NCBI GenBank assembly: GCA_949747515.1
Contig: CATKFO010000046.1
Coordinates: 1 to 64,000 of the forward strand
Length of the DNA: 64,000 nucleotides
Direction of reading: 5' to 3'
Origin: an uncultured Eubacteriales bacterium
GTDB taxonomy: Bacteria; Bacillota; Clostridia; Oscillospirales; CAG-272
Of the stretch, positions 7,298-16,052 are shown piece after piece. A program made the translations under genes and the position numbers. How positions within the stretch are numbered: the first letter of the stretch is position 1; each line of letters opens with the position of its first letter. The notes beneath the pieces are model-generated. The model worked only from the letters and a program-made list of their open reading frames with translations. It was not told the origin of the DNA and did not search any database.

Positions 7298-8061
7298 AAA
7301 GGACCTTTAGCTTCGCTTTACGGTGCATGAAGGAATTATTGAGAGACCCCGTCGGATATATTTTCTGCATCGGACTTCCGGCGGTTATGATGCTTGTTAT
7401 GACGGCAGTCAATAAAAGTATACCGGAGCAGGCTCATATGACTCTATTTGAGCCCGATCTTCTTACTCCCGGGATAACCGTGTTTTCATTCTCTTTCACT
7501 ATGCTGCTCGCCGCTATTTCCGTTTCACGCGACCGCGCGTCTTCTCTTATTTCACGACTTGCCGTAAGTCCTATGAGAGGGATAGATTTCTGCGCCGGAT
7601 ATACGATCCCGTGTCTCGTCGTATCCGTTTTACAATGGATAATCGTTACCGTCTCGGGCTGCGTAATAGCTGCGATTACAGGATACGATACTCCGTCGAT
7701 AATCGGAATTCTACTATCTCTTCTGTGCTCGGCGCCAGTCTCGGCTATTTTTATATTTATGGGAATACTTTTAGGAGCTTTTCTTTCTGAAAAGGCCGCG
7801 CCGTCCGTCTCCTCCGTTTTTATAACCACATCCGGAATACTTGGCGGAATCTGGATGGACGTAGACGCGGTAGGCGGAATTTTCCTGAAAATATCCGAGT
7901 ATACGCCGTTTCTTCACTCAGTTCGTTTATTACGTTCCGCATATGCCGCGGACGTCGCCGGAATCGTAGCGAGCCTTCCATACGTCTGCGCTTTCTCCGT
8001 TATTTTCTGCATCCTATCCATAGCGGCTATATATCGACGAGTGAAACGTCCGCGGCGTTAA
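7294..8061 (+). CDS. ABC-2 type transporter permease
   Basis: This 255-aa integral membrane subunit partners the preceding ATPase. About six hydrophobic segments are visible: near residues 20-40, 60-80, 105-130, 140-165, 170-190 and 225-245. The middle region resembles ABC2_membrane permeases, with the typical conserved stretch around SVSRDRASSLISRLAVSP after the second helix. It ends the three-gene operon. The next gene starts behind its own promoter. The exported compound is unknown; peptide or drug export is the usual role of this family. Confidence 0.9.
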   Translation: MKRTFSFALRCMKELLRDPVGYIFCIGLPAVMMLVMTAVNKSIPEQAHMTLFEPDLLTPGITVFSFSFTMLLAAISVSRDRASSLISRLAVSPMRGIDFCAGYTIPCLVVSVLQWIIVTVSGCVIAAITGYDTPSIIGILLSLLCSAPVSAIFIFMGILLGAFLSEKAAPSVSSVFITTSGILGGIWMDVDAVGGIFLKISEYTPFLHSVRLLRSAYAADVAGIVASLPYVCAFSVIFCILSIAAIYRRVKRPRR

Positions 8062-8109
8062 ATACGCGCCGTATTTCGATACATATCGTCATAATTTTTA
8101 AAATGAGTA

Positions 8110-8138
8110 TTGAACAATCGCATTTTTTAATGTATAAT
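8110..8138 (+). promoter_or_regulatory. Promoter of the DUF1846 gene
   Basis: TTGAAC (8110-8115), 17 bp, TATAAT (8133-8138). Transcription would begin near 8145, giving a leader of about 115 nt that contains the hairpin at 8164-8198. Confidence 0.8.
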
Positions 8139-8163
8139 ATTTCTATATATTATTGCGTTTCCG

Positions 8164-8198
8164 CAAGCTGTTTCCTTTACGGTATGTGAAACAGCTTG
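8164..8198 (+). promoter_or_regulatory. Strong leader hairpin upstream of DUF1846 gene
   Basis: An 11-bp perfect inverted repeat (CAAGCTGTTTC / GAAACAGCTTG) with a 13-nt loop is followed by TTTTCG. It lies between the promoter and the start codon, so it is more likely a leader element or weak attenuator than the terminator of the upstream operon, though it could serve as both. Confidence 0.5.
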
Positions 8199-8260
8199 TT
8201 TTCGTGGAAAAATACCATTTACTATACTATAGCCCAGCGGCAAGAAATCGGAGTACCATA

Positions 8261-9745
8261 ATGCTAAAGATCGGTTTTGATAATGAAAAATATCTGAAAA
8301 TGCAGTCGGAGCATATTCTCGAACGCATCAACGGATTCGGTGGAAAGCTATACCTTGAATTCGGAGGAAAGTTGTTCGACGACTACCATGCCGCGCGCGT
8401 ACTTCCCGGCTTCGCTCCAGACAGTAAAATTCGGATGCTGATGAAGCTTAAGGATCAGGCTGAAATAGTGATCGTTGTATCGGCAATCGCTATGGAAGCC
8501 AACAAAATGCGCGCGGATCTGGGCATAACATACGATATGGACGCTTTACGACTGATAGACGCGTTTTCTGAAATCGGACTATACGTGGGTTCAGTAGTTA
8601 TTACTCACTACACGGCGCAGCCGGCAGCCGACGCTTTCATAAAGAAGCTGAACAACTTAGGCGTAAAAGTATTCCGCCATTACCCGATTCCTGGATATCC
8701 CTCAAATCCAAAGTTGATCGCCAGCGAAGAGGGATACGGAAAAAACGAATATATAGAGACCGAACGTTCTCTTGTAGTAGTCACCGCGCCGGGTCCGGGA
8801 AGCGGAAAAATGGCCACTTGTCTTTCTCAGCTATATCATGACAACAAACGCGGCATAAAGTCCGGATACGCTAAGTTTGAGACGTTTCCTATATGGAATC
8901 TTTCTCTGTCGCATCCGGTCAATATTGCGTACGAGGCCGCTACGGTTGATCTCGGCGACGTAAATATGATCGATCCATTCCATCTTGAAGCATATGGAGA
9001 GACGACCGTAAACTACAACAGAGACGTAGAAATATTTCCGGTACTTAAGCTGATTTTTGAAGAAATATACGGCGAATGCCCTTACAAATCGCCTACGGAC
9101 ATGGGCGTAAATATGGCCGGACGATGCATAACGGACGACGCGGCCGTAAGAAACGCGGCCAATTCTGAAATAATCCGCAGATACTACTCCACTTTATGCA
9201 AAAAGAGAAAAGGCGAAACAGATTCTGAGGAGGTATACAAAACAGAGTTATGCATGAATCGCGCCGGAATCAATACGTCCGACCGCCAAGCGGTAGCCGC
9301 GGCGCTTTCCAAGGCTGAAGAAACAGAAGCTCCCGCCGTTGCAATAGAACTTCCGGACGGACGCATAGTAACCGGTAAAACGTCGGAGCTTCTCGGCTCC
9401 TCCGCGGCCGCGTTGCTGAACGCGCTGAAAGAGCTTGCCGGTATCAGAGACAGAATACATCTTATACCTCCTGTGGTAATAGAGCCGCTTTGCCGTCTTA
9501 AAACAGAAAGTCTCGGAGGACATAATCCGCGACTTCATGCCGACGAAATACTTATCGCTCTCGCTTTATCTGCCGCCACCAATACTATCGCGTCTCTCGC
9601 TATGGAGCAGCTTCCAAAACTTAGAGGGTCTGAAGCTCATTCCACCGTTATAGTTTCTAACGTTGATTCAGTTACATACAGGAAGCTTGGAATAAATATG
9701 ACGACTGAACCGGAGTACCAAACAAAAAAATTATTCCATCGATAA
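8261..9745 (+). CDS. DUF1846 (UPF0371) family protein
   Basis: The 495-aa protein is full length for the DUF1846 family, which is conserved in Bacillota and for which I know of no established function. The N-terminus begins with IGFDNEKYLKMQSEHILERI, and the central segment has APGPGSGKMATCLSQLYHD, a P-loop-like stretch. No signal peptide or membrane segment is seen, so it is cytoplasmic. The frame is open from 8153, but the ATG at 8261 has GGAG 7 bases upstream and starts the conserved region. It is a single-gene unit with its own promoter and a terminator at 9828-9868. Confidence 0.9.
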   Translation: MLKIGFDNEKYLKMQSEHILERINGFGGKLYLEFGGKLFDDYHAARVLPGFAPDSKIRMLMKLKDQAEIVIVVSAIAMEANKMRADLGITYDMDALRLIDAFSEIGLYVGSVVITHYTAQPAADAFIKKLNNLGVKVFRHYPIPGYPSNPKLIASEEGYGKNEYIETERSLVVVTAPGPGSGKMATCLSQLYHDNKRGIKSGYAKFETFPIWNLSLSHPVNIAYEAATVDLGDVNMIDPFHLEAYGETTVNYNRDVEIFPVLKLIFEEIYGECPYKSPTDMGVNMAGRCITDDAAVRNAANSEIIRRYYSTLCKKRKGETDSEEVYKTELCMNRAGINTSDRQAVAAALSKAEETEAPAVAIELPDGRIVTGKTSELLGSSAAALLNALKELAGIRDRIHLIPPVVIEPLCRLKTESLGGHNPRLHADEILIALALSAATNTIASLAMEQLPKLRGSEAHSTVIVSNVDSVTYRKLGINMTTEPEYQTKKLFHR

Positions 9746-9827
9746 AGCATATATTTTTCTTTAGGTAGAAGTCAGATTTTATAATCTTTTCAAAGCTAAT
9801 AAACGTCAATAGGTCTTCAAACTAAAC

Positions 9828-9868
9828 AAAAGGAGGAGCTGCGCTCAAAAGCGTCAGCCCCCTTTTTT
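9828..9868 (+). terminator. Intrinsic terminator after DUF1846 gene
   Basis: A GC-rich stem-loop (AAGGAGG and AGCTG-CGCT pairing with AGCG-CAGC and CCCCTT) is followed by a run of T residues. It lies 80 bases past the stop. Confidence 0.8.
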
Positions 9869-9929
9869 ATATTATATTTTCTCAATGTATCCTATCTGTA
9901 AAGATTCTGTTCATCTTCAATTTAGACAG

Positions 9930-9958
9930 TTGACAAATCAATTTTCCTATGCTATACT
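9930..9958 (+). promoter_or_regulatory. Promoter of nrdR
   Basis: TTGACA (9930-9935), 17 bp, TATACT (9953-9958), located 44 bp before the nrdR start. Confidence 0.8.
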
Positions 9959-10001
9959 TTCTACAAAAATCTTCCATGTTGAAAGGCAGGTCTCTTTCCG
10001 T

Positions 10002-10454
10002 ATGAAATGTCCCTTTTGTTCCTCTTCCGACAGCAAGGTTATCGATTCCAGACCGGCTGAAAACAATAGTATCAGGAGGCGACGCGAATGTCTTGAGTGC
10101 AAAGCGCGCTTCACTACATACGAGGTTATCGACATTTCCAAGCCGCTCGTTATTAAGAAGGACGGATCAAAAGAGTTATTTGATAAAAACAAAATTCTTT
10201 CCGGTCTTATGAAGGCGTGTGAAAAACGCCCGGTCAATGCGGAAGCAGTGGTTAACGAAATTGAACAGGAAATCTACAACGCTTTAACTCGAGAGATCAC
10301 GTCGAACACGATCGGAGATATGGTTATGGAAAAGTTAAAGCGCCTTGACGACGTGGCGTACGTACGTTTTGCATCCGTACATCGTGAATTTAAAGATATA
10401 GATTCATTTATGAATGAATTGACGCGTCTCAAAAATACAAAGGGAGACGTATAA
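10002..10454 (+). CDS. nrdR: Transcriptional repressor NrdR
   Basis: NrdR represses ribonucleotide reductase operons in response to ATP/dATP. The 150-aa protein is the usual size. It has an N-terminal zinc ribbon (C3, C6, C30, C33) followed by the basic RRRREC segment, and an ATP-cone domain (about 46-136) with VIKKDGSKELFDKNKI at its beginning. The start at 10002 matches the family MKCPFC opening; the open frame further upstream is not conserved. No ribonucleotide reductase gene is in the window. A strong promoter precedes it and a terminator follows. Confidence 0.97.
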   Translation: MKCPFCSSSDSKVIDSRPAENNSIRRRRECLECKARFTTYEVIDISKPLVIKKDGSKELFDKNKILSGLMKACEKRPVNAEAVVNEIEQEIYNALTREITSNTIGDMVMEKLKRLDDVAYVRFASVHREFKDIDSFMNELTRLKNTKGDV

Positions 10455-10498
10455 AAAGCTTTCAATAACTCCGCAACTACTAAAATAATAAAATTTTA

Positions 10499-10531
10499 CC
10501 CGCTGACATAATCTATCAGCGGGCGTTTTTT
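10499..10531 (+). terminator. Intrinsic terminator after nrdR
   Basis: The inverted repeat CCCGCTGA / TCAGCGGG with a 9-nt loop is followed by CG and six T residues. It may also end the convergent AI-2E family gene. Confidence 0.88.
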
Positions 10532-10625
10532 CATTTATGCCGCGGTATGAAGTCAATATTTAAAATTTAAAGAATACGTTGGTCTGCTCTTTTACCAGAT
10601 GAAAATTGCAAGCTGAAATGACTTT

Positions 10626-11927
10626 TTATTTTTCAGTGTTTTTCTCATCAGTTTCGACTCGCTCGCCGTTGTTTTTTGCAATCGCTTCAGATCTGTCCGA
10701 CGGCGAAACAGATTCCGCCTTTCCGGAATTTGCGTCGGACAAAAAATATTCGATATCTATAGGCGCGTTTTGTTTTTTGAGCCGGCGTTCTATCAAAGCT
10801 TTAACGACGGCGCATATTACGGCGCCTGCCGGCACTCCGAAAATCATCCCTGGAATGCCGAAAAGTCCTCCTGCGACGGTAATAGATATAAGTACTGCGA
10901 GAGAGCTCATTCCCGTAGTGTTGCCAATGATTTTGGGACCTATTACGTTTCCGTCGAGCTGCTGGATTACAAGGATAATAATCAAAAACCAAATGGTCTT
11001 TTCAGGCGACGCTATAAATATGATAAAAGCGCTTGGTATAGCTCCGATAAACGGCCCAAAAAAGGGAATTATATTTGTAACTCCGATAATAACGCTTATA
11101 AGAGGAGTAAATGGGAATGAAAAAACGCTTAAAACAATAAAAGTCAACACGCCGATAATCGCGGAATCAATAATTTTACCCGTTAGAAATCCTCCGAAGG
11201 TTTTATCCGTATAATCTCCAAGTCTAAGAATGTTCGTATATCTTTCTTCTGAAAATATAGAACGAAGCATTTTTTTTATACCCCCGCAAAGACGTTCCTT
11301 GGAATACAGGAAATATACGGAAATAATGAGTCCCATAACTACGTTTTTTAATTCGACGACAATATCTCCGGCATACGACAGTATGTAGTTGGCCGTGCTT
11401 TCGAGAATCGTATACGAGCTTGATATCAGCCGTTTAACGTCGCTCGTAAGGTCGTTTACGTCGATAAGCTCGGCCAAGCTCTCGTATTTACCGTTAAATA
11501 TCGGGAAATCCCTAACCAAAGAATCCGCAAAATTCTGCGCGGCCGTCACATAATATCCTATCTGACTTTCAAGATCCTCATAGCTCGCCGCAATTTGTGG
11601 GAGAACGATTATAAAAAACAATGTGATCAGAAAGATCACAGATGTAACCGTCAGCATAAGCGCAAGCGGACGACGCAGTTTTTTTCCAAGCTTTTCGCGT
11701 TTTTTAAAGCGAAACAGAGTACGTTCGTAAAGATTCATAAGCGGGCTTAGAATATAAGCAAAAATAAACCCGTATACAATAGGCGACAATACTGACAGAG
11801 CCGCTCCGACCGCGCCGGATATTACCCCGATATTAGTAAGCGTCAAGTAAAGCAACACTGCGGAGCATAACGCCAAAGACGCATATATGGCCGCGGTCTT
11901 ATATTTATCATTTTTCGGAATTTTCAC
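10626..11927 (-). CDS. AI-2E family (PerM/YtvI-like) membrane protein
   Basis: The 433-aa integral membrane protein of the AI-2 exporter/permease superfamily has about eight hydrophobic segments. There are two or three near the N-terminus (15-60, 90-115), one near 205-225, and a C-terminal cluster (250-380) with the conserved GVTNIIPFFGPFIGAIP and QQLDGNVIGPKI motifs. The start codon is GTG with GGAGG 8 bases upstream. A hydrophilic tail of about 55 residues follows the last helix. Members export AI-2 or act as Na+/H+ antiporters; which applies here cannot be told. Confidence 0.92.
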   Translation of the reverse strand: MKIPKNDKYKTAAIYASLALCSAVLLYLTLTNIGVISGAVGAALSVLSPIVYGFIFAYILSPLMNLYERTLFRFKKREKLGKKLRRPLALMLTVTSVIFLITLFFIIVLPQIAASYEDLESQIGYYVTAAQNFADSLVRDFPIFNGKYESLAELIDVNDLTSDVKRLISSSYTILESTANYILSYAGDIVVELKNVVMGLIISVYFLYSKERLCGGIKKMLRSIFSEERYTNILRLGDYTDKTFGGFLTGKIIDSAIIGVLTFIVLSVFSFPFTPLISVIIGVTNIIPFFGPFIGAIPSAFIIFIASPEKTIWFLIIILVIQQLDGNVIGPKIIGNTTGMSSLAVLISITVAGGLFGIPGMIFGVPAGAVICAVVKALIERRLKKQNAPIDIEYFLSDANSGKAESVSPSDRSEAIAKNNGERVETDEKNTEK

Positions 11928-12162
11928 ATTCTGTTCCTCCGTTTGGTATTCTTTGCGGACAACTTAAAACGACTGTTTTTCTCTTGTCTTTTCTATAAAT
12001 AAATACTTAAAACCACCGTTCGACCGGTGAAAAACGGTAATCTGAGTATTACGGCAAATCGCCGCGTTATCATACTTCTTTATCTATGTATGTAATTATA
12101 AATATTGCTGACATAATTATACATCAGAGCCTTTTCGAGCGCAATAGGAAAACGAATTTTAG

Positions 12163-12191
12163 TTGACAGCGCGAGCGGCGTATGTTATAAT
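12163..12191 (+). promoter_or_regulatory. Promoter of the phosphofructokinase gene
   Basis: TTGACA (12163-12168), 17 bp, TATAAT (12186-12191), a full consensus. The transcript would have a leader of about 110 nt. The stretch from 11928 to 12162 behind the AI-2E gene holds no gene and no clear regulatory element. Confidence 0.88.
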
Positions 12192-12211
12192 TTTCGTATC
12201 TATTATTAACT

Positions 12212-12260
12212 ATGCGGACGCGCGTGAAATAATATGTTTTTGAAATAAGCGCGTCCGTAT
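12212..12260 (+). promoter_or_regulatory. Leader hairpin upstream of phosphofructokinase
   Basis: A 12-bp stem with one G-U pair (ATGCGGACGCGC / GCGCGTCCGTAT) and a 25-nt AT-rich loop lies in the predicted 5' leader. A second small GCCGC / GCGGC hairpin follows at about 12261-12273. No U-tract follows, so it does not look like a terminator. A role in mRNA stability or translation is inference. Confidence 0.5.
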
Positions 12261-12307
12261 GCCGCGACGCGGCGACTATAAATAAGTGTAAAGGTTTGGT
12301 ATATTTT

Positions 12308-13567
12308 ATGTCATTGTTAAAAGGCGCCGCTATAGTCGGGCAGTCCGGAGGCCCAACCGCAGCTATTAACGCCACCCTCGCCGGAGTAATAAGCGGAGTT
12401 CTGTCGTCAGATCGTGAAGCTATATCCGAACTATATGGAATGAGAAATGGAATCGACGGACTTCTTGAAGAGAATCTCGTGTCTCTTACAGATATCTTTT
12501 CAAAAAATGGAAAAACGGACGAGGACAAGCTTAAGCTTCTCTGTCAAACCCCTGCCGCCGCTCTTGGATCATGCCGAAGAAAACTGCCGGATCCTGATAA
12601 GGACCCCGATTTTTTTAGAAGTATCATTGAAATTTTTAAACGCCGAGGAATAAGATACTTCTTTTATATAGGCGGCAACGATTCAATGGACACTGTGGCG
12701 AAGCTTACTAAGTATCTTAAATCCTGCGATTACGAAATGAGATGCGTCGGAGTTCCTAAGACGATCGACAACGATCTTGTAGGAACCGACCATACGCCGG
12801 GATTTGGATCGGCCGCTAAATACATAGCCTGCACAATGCAGGAAATTGTGCGAGACTGCTCGGTTTACAAGATTCCCGCCGTTACTATAGTAGAAATAAT
12901 GGGCCGAGACGCGGGATGGCTTACGGCTTCCGCAGCTCTTTCCGGAACTGAAAACAACGGACAAGGAGCGCCGGATCTCATATATCTTCCTGAAAGAACA
13001 TTTGACAACGATAGGTTTATCTCGGACGTAAAAGAGGTTCTTGAAAAAAAGAGCGCCGTCGTCGTAGCCGTATCGGAAGGAGTACGTTATAAAGACGGAA
13101 CCTATGTAGGAGAAGGAACTCAGAGCGGCGCGCTCGACGTATTCGGTCATAAATATCTGGCGGGTACCGGAAAGGCGCTGGAGCAGCTTGTAAAGGAAAA
13201 AGTCGGATGCAAGGTGCGCTCGGTCGAGCTAAATATATGCCAAAGATGCGCCTCTCATATCGCCTCTAAAACCGATATCGACGAATCTGTACAAACCGGA
13301 CTCTCCGCCGTCTCTTCCTCCGTTCAGGGTTCTACCGGAGTCATGATCTCCGCAGTGCGTACGGGAAACGGCGATAATTACGGAATTAAATTTTCCGCGG
13401 AAGAAATATCGAAAATCGCAAACGCTATAAGCGCGGTTCCAGACGAATTTATAACGGACGACAATAATTACGTAACCGACGCTTGTATCGACTATCTTAA
13501 GCCTCTAATCTGCGGAGAATGCGATATAATATACAAGGGAGGTATGCCGGTCCATCTTATAATATGA
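12308..13567 (+). CDS. pfp: 6-phosphofructokinase, pyrophosphate-type signature
   Basis: The 419-aa protein phosphorylates fructose 6-phosphate in glycolysis. The motifs point to PPi rather than ATP as phosphoryl donor: the site that reads GGDGS in ATP enzymes is GGNDS here, and the PGTIDND motif reads PKTIDND, with the lysine typical of PPi enzymes. Other family segments are GQSGGPTAAINA at the N-terminus and EIMGRDAGWL. The ATG at 12308 is preferred to an upstream TTG that lacks a properly spaced ribosome binding site. It is monocistronic with its own promoter and leader hairpin. Confidence 0.93.
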   Translation: MSLLKGAAIVGQSGGPTAAINATLAGVISGVLSSDREAISELYGMRNGIDGLLEENLVSLTDIFSKNGKTDEDKLKLLCQTPAAALGSCRRKLPDPDKDPDFFRSIIEIFKRRGIRYFFYIGGNDSMDTVAKLTKYLKSCDYEMRCVGVPKTIDNDLVGTDHTPGFGSAAKYIACTMQEIVRDCSVYKIPAVTIVEIMGRDAGWLTASAALSGTENNGQGAPDLIYLPERTFDNDRFISDVKEVLEKKSAVVVAVSEGVRYKDGTYVGEGTQSGALDVFGHKYLAGTGKALEQLVKEKVGCKVRSVELNICQRCASHIASKTDIDESVQTGLSAVSSSVQGSTGVMISAVRTGNGDNYGIKFSAEEISKIANAISAVPDEFITDDNNYVTDACIDYLKPLICGECDIIYKGGMPVHLII

Positions 13568-13608
13568 TATGTTCTTTCGTAAGTAAAATTCCATTATCTT
13601 TTATGGTA

Positions 13609-13737
13609 TGGTATAATAAACGCGGAAACATTACTTCGTAAGTTTTTGCGGCTTCGCCGCGCCCGCGCCGAGTGCGGTTAATTGACGACTTCGCAAAAAC
13701 GTCCTTGCAAGCAAACATTTTTGCTTCATGGTATAAT
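13609..13737 (+). repeat. Dispersed intergenic repeat, copy 2
   Basis: This plus-strand copy of the 129-133 bp element begins TGGTATAAT and contains CGCGGAAACATTAC, GTTTTTGCGGCTTCGCCGC, TAATTGACGACTTCG and CGCAAAAAC. It ends CAAACATTTTTGCTTCATGG followed by TATAAT. GTTTTTGCG and CGCAAAAAC form a 9-bp inverted repeat that encloses the middle, and AAGCAAA / TTTGCTT form a hairpin before the last -10 box. No plus-strand gene follows, so this copy is not simply a gene promoter. Confidence 0.7.
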
Positions 13738-14052
13738 GTAGGCGATCCGTATTCATCCAAATAATAAAATAATCTATGGCGGGGGATTTGCATTTCCGTT
13801 TGCTCATGGACAAAAAGATATTTTTCTAAGTTGAGAAATTATACTTAAATAGGCTATACCTCAATATCTGTATAAACATAAAATCAAAGCGGTAAATGGG
13901 CGGGAACGGCGCGACGGCTAAACCGCCCTTCTACATTAGATGCGTTTATATTTGTAAATAGACAAAATTGAAATCGAGCGTAAAAGTTATTATCGTTATC
14001 GCTTTATATTTCATCAAATTCACTATTTCGCATGAGAATATGAAGGAAAGTC
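13738..14052. other. Gene-free stretch downstream of repeat copy 2
   Basis: No supported gene. A GGGCGG / CCGCCC stem with a 19-nt loop at 13898-13928 could end the minus-strand polymerase operon, although its tail is poor in T. Nothing else was recognised. Confidence 0.3.
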
Positions 14053-14472
14053 TTATATATCCATAAATATATCTCCGTCTAAGCCGTATACGTCGTTCAC
14101 TGGTATCTTAAGACCGCTTTCCATAACGATCGTTTTGTTTACGTCGTCGATAAATTTAACGTATCCTCTTATTTTTATATATGATCCGCCGTCTTTTTTT
14201 TCGTCGTGACGAAAATATTTTAAATCGACTTTACCGCTATGATATCCATTTTTTCGTATCATATCGAGGCGTATGTCGATTTTTTCTTTTTCATATTCGT
14301 CAAGCTCTGATTTTTTGTCTGTAAATCTTGCGGATTCTTTTATTTCCTCATCGTATCCTGCCAGAGCTGAAAAAGGCGCGAACTGCGCCGCGCGATTTCT
14401 AACTGGCATTGAAGGATGAGCGGCAGATATATGACGAGGAAAATTTAGTATGTCGTCATATGTTCGCTTCAT
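14053..14472 (-). CDS. YolD-like protein paired with Y-family polymerase
   Basis: The 139-aa protein is of the YolD-like type, which in Bacillota is encoded directly after or before a Y-family polymerase. The N-terminal segment RNRAAQFAPFSALAGYDE is typical, and the middle is rich in lysine and glutamate. It overlaps the polymerase stop by 4 bases (ATGA), with AGGAGG about 9 bases before its ATG, so the two are co-translated. Its function is not established; a role as accessory factor in translesion synthesis or SOS mutagenesis is inferred from the pairing. Confidence 0.85.
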   Translation of the reverse strand: MKRTYDDILNFPRHISAAHPSMPVRNRAAQFAPFSALAGYDEEIKESARFTDKKSELDEYEKEKIDIRLDMIRKNGYHSGKVDLKYFRHDEKKDGGSYIKIRGYVKFIDDVNKTIVMESGLKIPVNDVYGLDGDIFMDI

Positions 14473-15995
14473 GCTTTGTGTCCTCCTATTTGGCTGTTTC
14501 TATCGACGGCGGTAGCTCCGTCTTCAAGATCTCGGCCCTTTAATATTGCGTTTTTGCCAAATTTCTTTTTTATATCTATAACGGCTCGCTGTATCTTTTT
14601 TTCGTTGTTAAGAGCCTCTTGATCTCTTGCTCTTTTACGTTCAATATGTTCGTAATCTGTGAAAAGGCCGAGCTGCTCTGAATATTCGTTTTTAATTCGA
14701 ACGTTTTCTTCATTTACTAAGTGACAAACGGTAAGAGTAAGCCTGCGTACAAGCAAGCTCCTATCGACTATGCGTTCAAAGAGCGCGACGGATGAGTCCG
14801 TTATAAGCTTTGTCGACGACGTAAAGCGCCCGATATTTTCCGTACCGTGAGCGTGCTTCGGCAGCAGTCTTCCATAATAATCCCTCGTCGTTGCTCCGCG
14901 ATAAGAACTCTTTATTTTAGAATCTGATAAGCACCGTGCGTCATATCCTACGTCGAGCGTTATCTGATCTGTAGCCAATCCCTTGTCTACTAAATCAAGA
15001 GCTGTCGATTCGGCCATCTCCTTCAATACTAACAATGCTTTGTCGAAGGAATACGGACTTTTAAGAACCTGCCCCGAACAGGAGCTGCTTGATTCGGGCT
15101 TATACGCTTTAATATCCGCCATACCGCATGGCTCCCATCCCCACGCGTGGTCGATGAGCAGTTCGGCGTTTACTCCGAATAGCTTATAAAGCAGTTCTTC
15201 ATTGTAATATTCATGAGGTTCTCCAATGGAACACCTTGCTATATCTCCCATCGTATATATGCCGTGCTTTTCCAGCTTTGCGGCGTATCCGCATCCTACG
15301 CGCCAAAAATCTGTGAGAGGTCTGTGAGACCAAAGTTCGCGTCTGTATTTTATTTCGTCAAGCTCGGCTATGCAAACTCCGTTTTTGTCGGCGGCTTCGC
15401 GCTTTGCCATTATGTCCATAGCTACCTTGCACAGATACATATTCGAACCGATTCCGGCGGCGGCCGTGATCCCCGTAGTCTTCATAACGTCGGATATCAT
15501 GATCGTCGCCAGCTCTCGTGGCGTTGTTTTATAAAGCGGCAGATAAGCCGAGGCGTCTATAAATACCTCGTCTATGCTGTAAACGTGTATGTCCTCCGGA
15601 GCAACGTATTTTAGATACGTTTGGTATATCTTAACGCTTATTTGTTTATAAAGGGCCATCCTCGGAGCCGCGACTAAGTACGATAGTTCGAGAGACGGAT
15701 TTCTCTTAATTTCGTCGGCTTTATAAGATTTTCCTGAAAAACGCTTATTCGGCGCGGCATAGCGGCGACGAGCGTTGATTTGTCTTACTGTTTGTGAAAC
15801 TTCAAATAGCCTCGCCCTCCCGGAGATGCCATATTCTCGCAATGAAGGAGATACGGCGAGGCATATAGTTTTTTCCGTGCGGGCTTCGTCCGCAACCACA
15901 AGGTTAGTAGTCATTGGGTCAAGTCCGCGGGATATGCATTCCACGGACGCGTAAAAAGACTTAAGATCAATTGCGATGTATGTTTTGTTACTCAT
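14469..15995 (-). CDS. Y-family DNA polymerase (UvrX/ImuB/UmuC-like)
   Basis: The 508-aa translesion polymerase begins with the family motif YIAIDLKSFYASVEC, which supplies the first catalytic aspartate. The second acidic site is in VYSIDEVFIDAS (near residue 140), followed by GIGSNMYLCKVAMD. The C-terminal half holds the little-finger region. It resembles the plasmid/SOS-type UvrX group rather than DinB, which is shorter. It is the first gene of a two-gene operon with the YolD-like gene. No LexA box was recognised upstream. Confidence 0.92.
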   Translation of the reverse strand: MSNKTYIAIDLKSFYASVECISRGLDPMTTNLVVADEARTEKTICLAVSPSLREYGISGRARLFEVSQTVRQINARRRYAAPNKRFSGKSYKADEIKRNPSLELSYLVAAPRMALYKQISVKIYQTYLKYVAPEDIHVYSIDEVFIDASAYLPLYKTTPRELATIMISDVMKTTGITAAAGIGSNMYLCKVAMDIMAKREAADKNGVCIAELDEIKYRRELWSHRPLTDFWRVGCGYAAKLEKHGIYTMGDIARCSIGEPHEYYNEELLYKLFGVNAELLIDHAWGWEPCGMADIKAYKPESSSSCSGQVLKSPYSFDKALLVLKEMAESTALDLVDKGLATDQITLDVGYDARCLSDSKIKSSYRGATTRDYYGRLLPKHAHGTENIGRFTSSTKLITDSSVALFERIVDRSLLVRRLTLTVCHLVNEENVRIKNEYSEQLGLFTDYEHIERKRARDQEALNNEKKIQRAVIDIKKKFGKNAILKGRDLEDGATAVDRNSQIGGHKA

Positions 15996-16052
15996 CTTTA
16001 TTTTAAGCCTTTTCCGGCGTTATATTTTTAGTTTCGCGGCGTAGAGTTTATA

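Noticed and set aside
13557-13813. Two minus-strand open frames of 60-78 aa across repeat copy 2
   Set aside because: They have no ribosome binding sites. The similarity to a frame at 52349-52558 (EAAKTY-x-VMF) is explained by the DNA repeat itself.
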